Assembly (NCBI RefSeq): GCF_024721315.2
Contig: NZ_JANFAK020000011.1
Span: 1-64,000, forward strand
Direction: 5' to 3'
Source: Streptomyces sp. Isolate_45
GTDB taxonomy: Bacteria; Actinomycetota; Actinomycetes; Streptomycetales; Streptomycetaceae
Length of the DNA: 64,000 nucleotides
Below are positions 60,122 through 64,000 of the stretch, piece after piece. The position numbers were made by a program, and so were the translations under genes. Position 1 is the stretch's first letter; every line of letters starts with the position of its first letter. Under the pieces are notes generated by a model. That model was not told the origin of the DNA. It saw nothing but the letters and a program-made list of their open reading frames with translations, and did no database searches.

Positions 60122-62023
60122 ATGCGCGTACTCCTGGTGAACATGCCCTGGGCCCCGATCGACCTTCCGTCGCTGGCTCTCGGAATTCTCAAGCGCAGCG
60201 TGGACGAGCGCGTCCCCAACGCCACGGCGGACGTTCTCCACGCCAACATCGAATACGTGGACTGGATCACCAAGAATACGGAATTCACCCTTGAGGACTA
60301 CTCCTACTACTCGCTCGGATCCTATTTCCTGGGCTGCGGCGACTGGGTGTTCTCCTCCGCTCTTTACGACGACCCGAAGTGGCGGGTCGCCGAATTCACC
60401 GAAGCCATGAGAAGTCGGGTGCGCGGACCCCGGATGGAGATGACGAAGGCGCTGCACGAGACCGCGCCCGATTTCGTCCGACACATCGCCGAGCGCATCG
60501 TCGAACTCGCACCGGACGTGGTCGGATTCACCTCGACCTTCCAGCAGAACACGGCCGCCCTCGCGGCCGCCAAGTACGTCAAGCGCCTCGCCCCGCACAT
60601 CGTGACCGCCATGGGCGGCGCCAACTGCGACGGCAAGCAGGGCGAGGCCGTCCACCGCAACTTCCCCTTCGTCGACCACGTCCTGCGCGGCGAGGGCGAG
60701 GTGTCGTTCCCCGCGCTGCTCAGGGCGCTGGACGCCGGCGAGTCGCTGTCGGAGGTCCCGGGGCTGTGCCGGCGCGACGCGGACGGCGCCTCCGTGGTCA
60801 ACGCCATGAGCACCAAACCCCTGCCGCCCGCCTCGATCCTCCCGCCGGACTACGCCGGCTACTTCGAGCGCCTCGCCTCCTCCCACGCGCGGAACTGGGT
60901 CGAGCCCAAGCTGGTGGTCGAGGGCGCGAGGGGCTGCTGGTGGGGCGAGAAGCACCACTGCACCTTCTGCGGGCTGAACGGATCGTTCATGCAGTTCCGC
61001 AGCAAGAGCCCGGACGTGTTCTACGAGGAGATCATCGAACTCGCCCGCAAGCACCGGGTCCTGGACATGTACGTCGTCGACAACATCCTGGACATGGGGT
61101 ACGTGAAGACGGTGCTGCCCCGCATCATCGACAGCGGCTTCGACCTGCGCATGCACATCGAGATCAAGTCCAACATGCGCCAGGGACAGCTCCAGACCCT
61201 CGCCGACGCCGGCCTGATCTTCGTCCAACCGGGCATCGAGAGTCTCAACAGCCGGGTGCTGACCCTGATGGACAAGGGCGTGACCGGCGGCCAGAACGTC
61301 CGCATGCTCCGCGACGCCGCCACCGTGGGCCTCTCGGTGGCCTGGAACTACCTGCACGGCTTCCCCGGCGAGGACGCCGAGGACTACACCGACGTGGTGG
61401 CCCAGATGGCCGCGCTGGAACACCTCAACCCGCCCGTCGGACCGTCCTCCAGGATCGCCATCGAGCGGTTCAGCCCCTACTTCAACAACCCCGGTCTCGG
61501 CTTCTCCGAACTGCGCGCCGCCGAACCGTACCGGCTCACCTACGACCTCCCCGACGCCGAGATGTTCGACCTGGCGTACGTCTTCGACGTGCCGCCGCGC
61601 GGCATCGGGGAGGACGTCGTCGAACGCCTCGACGCGGCCATCTCGCACTGGAAGCGGAACTACGCCGGCAGCCGGCTCACCCACTGCGATCTGGAGGACC
61701 GCATCGTCCTCGTCAGCAAGCGCCGCGCCTTCGACTGGACGCACCTGGAACTGACGGACCCCTTCGAGATGGCCCTGTTCCGGCTGCTCGACCAGCCGCA
61801 CACGGTCAAGGCGGCCGCCCGCAAACTGCACGACGACCACGGCAGGAGCGAGGACGCCCTACGGCAGGTGCTGGCGCGATGGCGCGCGCTCGGGGTTGTC
61901 TTCGAGGACAGCGGACAGTTCGTGCAGATCGCGCCGCCCGCGCTCAACGAGGAGTTCCTGCGGATCGACTTCATGCGGCACACGTCCGCCCGCGACTCCG
62001 AACTCGCCGCCACGACCGCCTGA
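60122..62023 (+). CDS. RiPP-maturation radical SAM enzyme (B12-binding type)
   Basis: A 633-residue enzyme. The N-terminal ~240 residues form a cobalamin-binding-like Rossmann domain (MRVLLVNMPWAPIDLPSLAL, VVGFTSTFQQNTAALAAAKY, AMGGANCDGKQGEAVHRNFP). The radical SAM core has three cysteines at 272, 280 and 283 in RGCWWGEKHHCTFCGLNG for the 4Fe-4S cluster, then MQFRSKSPDVFYEEI, MHIEIKSNMRQGQLQTLADA and FVQPGIESLNSRVL. This is the hallmark of the RiPP maturation radical SAM protein 1 group. C-methylation of unactivated carbons is the chemistry usually proposed for B12-dependent members. The ~100-residue C-terminus (DPFEMALFRLLDQPHTVKAA) resembles a winged helix. AGAAGAGG lies 7 nt before the ATG. 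Confidence 0.9.
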   Translation: MRVLLVNMPWAPIDLPSLALGILKRSVDERVPNATADVLHANIEYVDWITKNTEFTLEDYSYYSLGSYFLGCGDWVFSSALYDDPKWRVAEFTEAMRSRVRGPRMEMTKALHETAPDFVRHIAERIVELAPDVVGFTSTFQQNTAALAAAKYVKRLAPHIVTAMGGANCDGKQGEAVHRNFPFVDHVLRGEGEVSFPALLRALDAGESLSEVPGLCRRDADGASVVNAMSTKPLPPASILPPDYAGYFERLASSHARNWVEPKLVVEGARGCWWGEKHHCTFCGLNGSFMQFRSKSPDVFYEEIIELARKHRVLDMYVVDNILDMGYVKTVLPRIIDSGFDLRMHIEIKSNMRQGQLQTLADAGLIFVQPGIESLNSRVLTLMDKGVTGGQNVRMLRDAATVGLSVAWNYLHGFPGEDAEDYTDVVAQMAALEHLNPPVGPSSRIAIERFSPYFNNPGLGFSELRAAEPYRLTYDLPDAEMFDLAYVFDVPPRGIGEDVVERLDAAISHWKRNYAGSRLTHCDLEDRIVLVSKRRAFDWTHLELTDPFEMALFRLLDQPHTVKAAARKLHDDHGRSEDALRQVLARWRALGVVFEDSGQFVQIAPPALNEEFLRIDFMRHTSARDSELAATTA

Positions 62024-62047
62024 CGACCGCCGGACAGAGGGACGACG

Positions 62048-62707
62048 ATGACTCCAGCACTCACCGGCACCGCGCCCTTCACGGTGACCGCCTCACGGGA
62101 CTACGACCCCGAGGTCGGCGCGCTGCCCAGCATGTTCCTGGGCCGCTACGAGATCGACCTCACCGGCGGTGAGGCGGCCCGTCGGCTCTTCGCCGCCGGG
62201 GCCCGGCACGTCACGCTCCCGCGCCCGGTCGACGTGACCGACCCCGCCGACGCGGCCTGGTCGGTCAGGGCGCTCAGCTTCGTGGGCGACCTGTCCAGCC
62301 TGGCCATCTCCGTCGACTGGCAACTCCATACGGGCCCGGACCCCGACGCCTGGCGCCACTACGGCCATCTCCACCCTCCGACGGCCGTCCTCGGCACCGC
62401 GGACCCGGTGGCGACGGCTCTCGCCTGGCGCAACGCGTACTACATCTGCAAGTGCGTCTTCAGGTACGGCCCCGGGTTCATCCAGGTGCGCGACCGGCGC
62501 TACGGCGAACTGCGCCGCTTCACCATCGACGAACCGGAGTACCACGACGCCATCACCGCCCTCACCGACGGCGCCCGCGCCGACGCGATCCCGGGGCCGA
62601 TCCTGGACGACCTCATGGGGGAGACCCTCGTCGTCCGTCTCGGCGACCACCTGTGGTGGGCCCCGTACCGGGTCCGCCGCTGGTCGGAGGCGCCGCTGGT
62701 GATCTGA
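62048..62707 (+). CDS. DUF5825 family RiPP-accessory protein
   Basis: The 219-residue protein follows the radical SAM gene by 24 bp. VTASRDYDPEVGALPSMFLG, RALSFVGDLSSLAISVDWQL, WRNAYYICKCVFRYGPGFIQ, VRDRRYGELRRFTIDEPEYH and GDHLWWAPYRVRRW agree with DUF5825, a family I know chiefly as a neighbour of RiPP-maturation radical SAM genes. Neither catalytic residues nor a RRE-type fold is obvious by eye. A role in binding the precursor or assisting the radical SAM enzyme is inferred from co-occurrence only. Confidence 0.78.
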   Translation: MTPALTGTAPFTVTASRDYDPEVGALPSMFLGRYEIDLTGGEAARRLFAAGARHVTLPRPVDVTDPADAAWSVRALSFVGDLSSLAISVDWQLHTGPDPDAWRHYGHLHPPTAVLGTADPVATALAWRNAYYICKCVFRYGPGFIQVRDRRYGELRRFTIDEPEYHDAITALTDGARADAIPGPILDDLMGETLVVRLGDHLWWAPYRVRRWSEAPLVI

Positions 62708-62712
62708 CCCCC

Positions 62713-62740
62713 GGCCCGGCCCGCCGGGCGTCGCCGGGCC
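62713..62740. terminator. Hairpin between convergent DUF5825 and CHAT genes
   Basis: GGCCCGGC and GCCGGGCC form an 8-bp stem with a 12-base loop in the 46-bp gap between two convergent stop codons, the expected place for a shared terminator. Confidence 0.6.
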
Positions 62741-62753
62741 GGGTCCGGGGTGT

Positions 62754-64000
62754 TCAGCGGCCGACGGCCACCAGTCCGGCCCACAGGGCGGGGTCGGCCG
62801 GGTCGTGACCGGAGGCCCGCAGCGCGGCCAGCAGCTCGCGGACCGCCTCGCGGACGGGGGCGGGGAAGGCCCGCTCCACGCTCCGCCCGGGGTCGGCCAT
62901 CCACAGTTGGGCCGCGCGCAGGGCCCGTACGGGGGCGTCCCCCTCCCGCATCCGGTGGTGGAAGAGGAGGTCGACGAGTGCCGTGGCGTGCAGCCGGACC
63001 GGCCACAGGGAGCCGAGGACGCTGGAGGCCCCGGCCGCCAGGAAGGCCGCCGCCATGGTGAACGACTCGTCGTGGTGGCGCCGGGCCAGGTGGTTGACGC
63101 ACGAGGCCAGGGACACGCACAGCCCCGGCCCGCCGGGCGCGACGGGGAACCGCTGGGTCGCGATGGCCTGTGCGGAAAGACGGTCGGCGGCGGGGTCCGG
63201 CCCCTGGGCGCGCTCCCCTTCCGGGCGGCCGAAGGCCAGGTAGGACCGCCAGGACTCCGAGGGGTCGGGCATCAGGTGGGCGGCCACGTCCACCGTCCCG
63301 TGCTCCCGGCAGGCCCGGTGGATCTCCTGGAGCACCGTTCCGGGCCGGGTGTCCGTGTCCGGTTCGCCCCCCGGGACCAGCAACCGGCCCCGACCGCCGT
63401 ACAGGAGGTACAGCCCGCGGCTGGAGGAGGCCCGTGCCTGTTTGCCCGTCAGACCGAGTACGAGCAGGGCCGATTCGCCGGCCCGGGCCGCGGGCCGGGC
63501 GGCCGCGACGGTGAACATCCGGGCCGACGGGACGGTGGACAGCACGAGCCCCTCCACCGCGGGCCGGCCCCGCCCTCCGACGGAGGGACCCGCGGGGGCG
63601 GCGGTGGCTGCCGCCCACGGCACGGCGGCCAGCGAACCCAGCGGCACGAGGACCAGGTGCGGCGGACCGGTCGGGGACGGACCGGTCGGGCCGACCGGCA
63701 TCGGCCCGCCCCGGCGCCGCCCCGACACGGCGACGCCCAGAGGGCCGGTCACCGCCGAGCCGGCCCAATCGCAGAGGCCGCCGAGCGCGAGCCGCCACGT
63801 CCGCCGGGCGGACACGGACTCCGGGGAGGCCAGCCATGCCTCCAGTGCCCCCAGGTAGCCTTCGAGCACGGAGGGGTCGCCCAGCCCCGGCATCGGCTCC
63901 CACCGCACCCGCCCGTCGGAGCCGACCCGCAGCGCCCCGGCCGAGCGCGGCCCGGAGTCCGCCGGCAGCAGGTAGACCAGCTCGTCCGCGCCGGTGGCGC
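62754..64000 (-). CDS. CHAT-domain protease-like protein, partial
   Basis: The frame runs off the window edge, so the N-terminus is missing; 415 residues are visible. The C-terminal CHAT (caspase HetF-associated) domain has the catalytic His in GTVDVAAHLMPDPSES and the Cys in LCVSLASCVNHLARRHHDES. PHLVLVPLGSLAAVPWAAA and AFLAAGASSVLGSLWPVR, all typical, are also present. CHAT proteins are often joined to TPR repeats upstream and act in signalling, peptide maturation or defence. The gene converges on the RiPP locus and has its own terminator, so a link to it is uncertain. The gap 62708-62753 contains only the hairpin. Confidence 0.82.
   Translation of the reverse strand, partial: ATGADELVYLLPADSGPRSAGALRVGSDGRVRWEPMPGLGDPSVLEGYLGALEAWLASPESVSARRTWRLALGGLCDWAGSAVTGPLGVAVSGRRRGGPMPVGPTGPSPTGPPHLVLVPLGSLAAVPWAAATAAPAGPSVGGRGRPAVEGLVLSTVPSARMFTVAAARPAARAGESALLVLGLTGKQARASSSRGLYLLYGGRGRLLVPGGEPDTDTRPGTVLQEIHRACREHGTVDVAAHLMPDPSESWRSYLAFGRPEGERAQGPDPAADRLSAQAIATQRFPVAPGGPGLCVSLASCVNHLARRHHDESFTMAAAFLAAGASSVLGSLWPVRLHATALVDLLFHHRMREGDAPVRALRAAQLWMADPGRSVERAFPAPVREAVRELLAALRASGHDPADPALWAGLVAVGR

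Overview
The window is high-GC actinobacterial DNA, almost certainly Streptomyces. Third-codon GC is extreme, genes commonly start with GTG and overlap their neighbours by 4 bases, many proteins are secreted, and several families are streptomycete favourites (HelR, DUF6243, the split PUFA/PKSE-like synthase). It begins with 71 C residues, which looks like a contig end, and it ends inside a CHAT-domain gene. I saw no rRNA, tRNA, CRISPR array, insertion sequence or phage gene.

Layout. (1) 0.2-5.9 kb: ordinary genes (PLD-fold enzyme, LysR regulator with a divergent SnoaL-like protein, DUF2236 protein, membrane protein), a MerR-like regulator behind a long structured leader, and a decayed P1-family peptidase. 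(2) 5.9-21.5 kb, minus strand: one tightly coupled biosynthetic operon read from a good promoter at 21.6 kb. It encodes a PfaD-fused KS-AT-ACP-KR synthase, a second synthase KS-AT-DH-PPTase, a free ACP, an alpha/beta hydrolase, a glycosyltransferase and a methyltransferase. This is the PUFA-synthase/PKSE/hglE-like type, and a glycosylated long-chain polyketide or fatty acid is the likely product. (3) 21.9-26.9 kb: small secreted and housekeeping genes plus an EamA transporter divergent from a leaderless RpiR regulator. (4) 27.2-30.9 kb: a rifamycin-resistance operon, with a palindrome matching the rifamycin-associated element followed by a GT1 glycosyltransferase and helR. (5) 31-40.2 kb: SRPBCC protein, htpG in an overlapping operon with a two-component system, a divergent membrane protein with response-regulator-like repeats, cutA, an NPP1/NLP necrosis-type protein, a cupin and a YbdK-type ligase.

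(6) 40.6-53.8 kb, plus strand: an unfamiliar peptide-type biosynthetic cluster. It holds an MFS exporter, a single-module NRPS (C-terminal half of a condensation domain, A, PCP, and a beta-lactamase-fold domain whose nucleophilic Ser reads as Cys), an ATP-grasp ligase, a U32-like barrel protein, an AsnB-type amidotransferase, two different Fe(II)/2-oxoglutarate oxygenases, a branched-chain-type aminotransferase and an AEC transporter. (7) 53.8-56.4 kb: SpoIIE-type phosphatase, deoxynucleoside kinase and a small DUF6243 protein. (8) 56.6-62.7 kb: a compact RiPP locus with an MFS exporter, an S9 peptidase, a 39-residue precursor, a hairpin, a RiPP-maturation radical SAM enzyme with a cobalamin-binding-type N-terminus, and a DUF5825 protein.

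The best candidates for undescribed biology are the NRPS/ATP-grasp/AsnB cluster with its Cys-substituted hydrolase domain and the radical SAM RiPP locus. The MerR leader with its two competing hairpins is a smaller regulatory candidate. All family names come from recognising motifs by eye; no database was searched.
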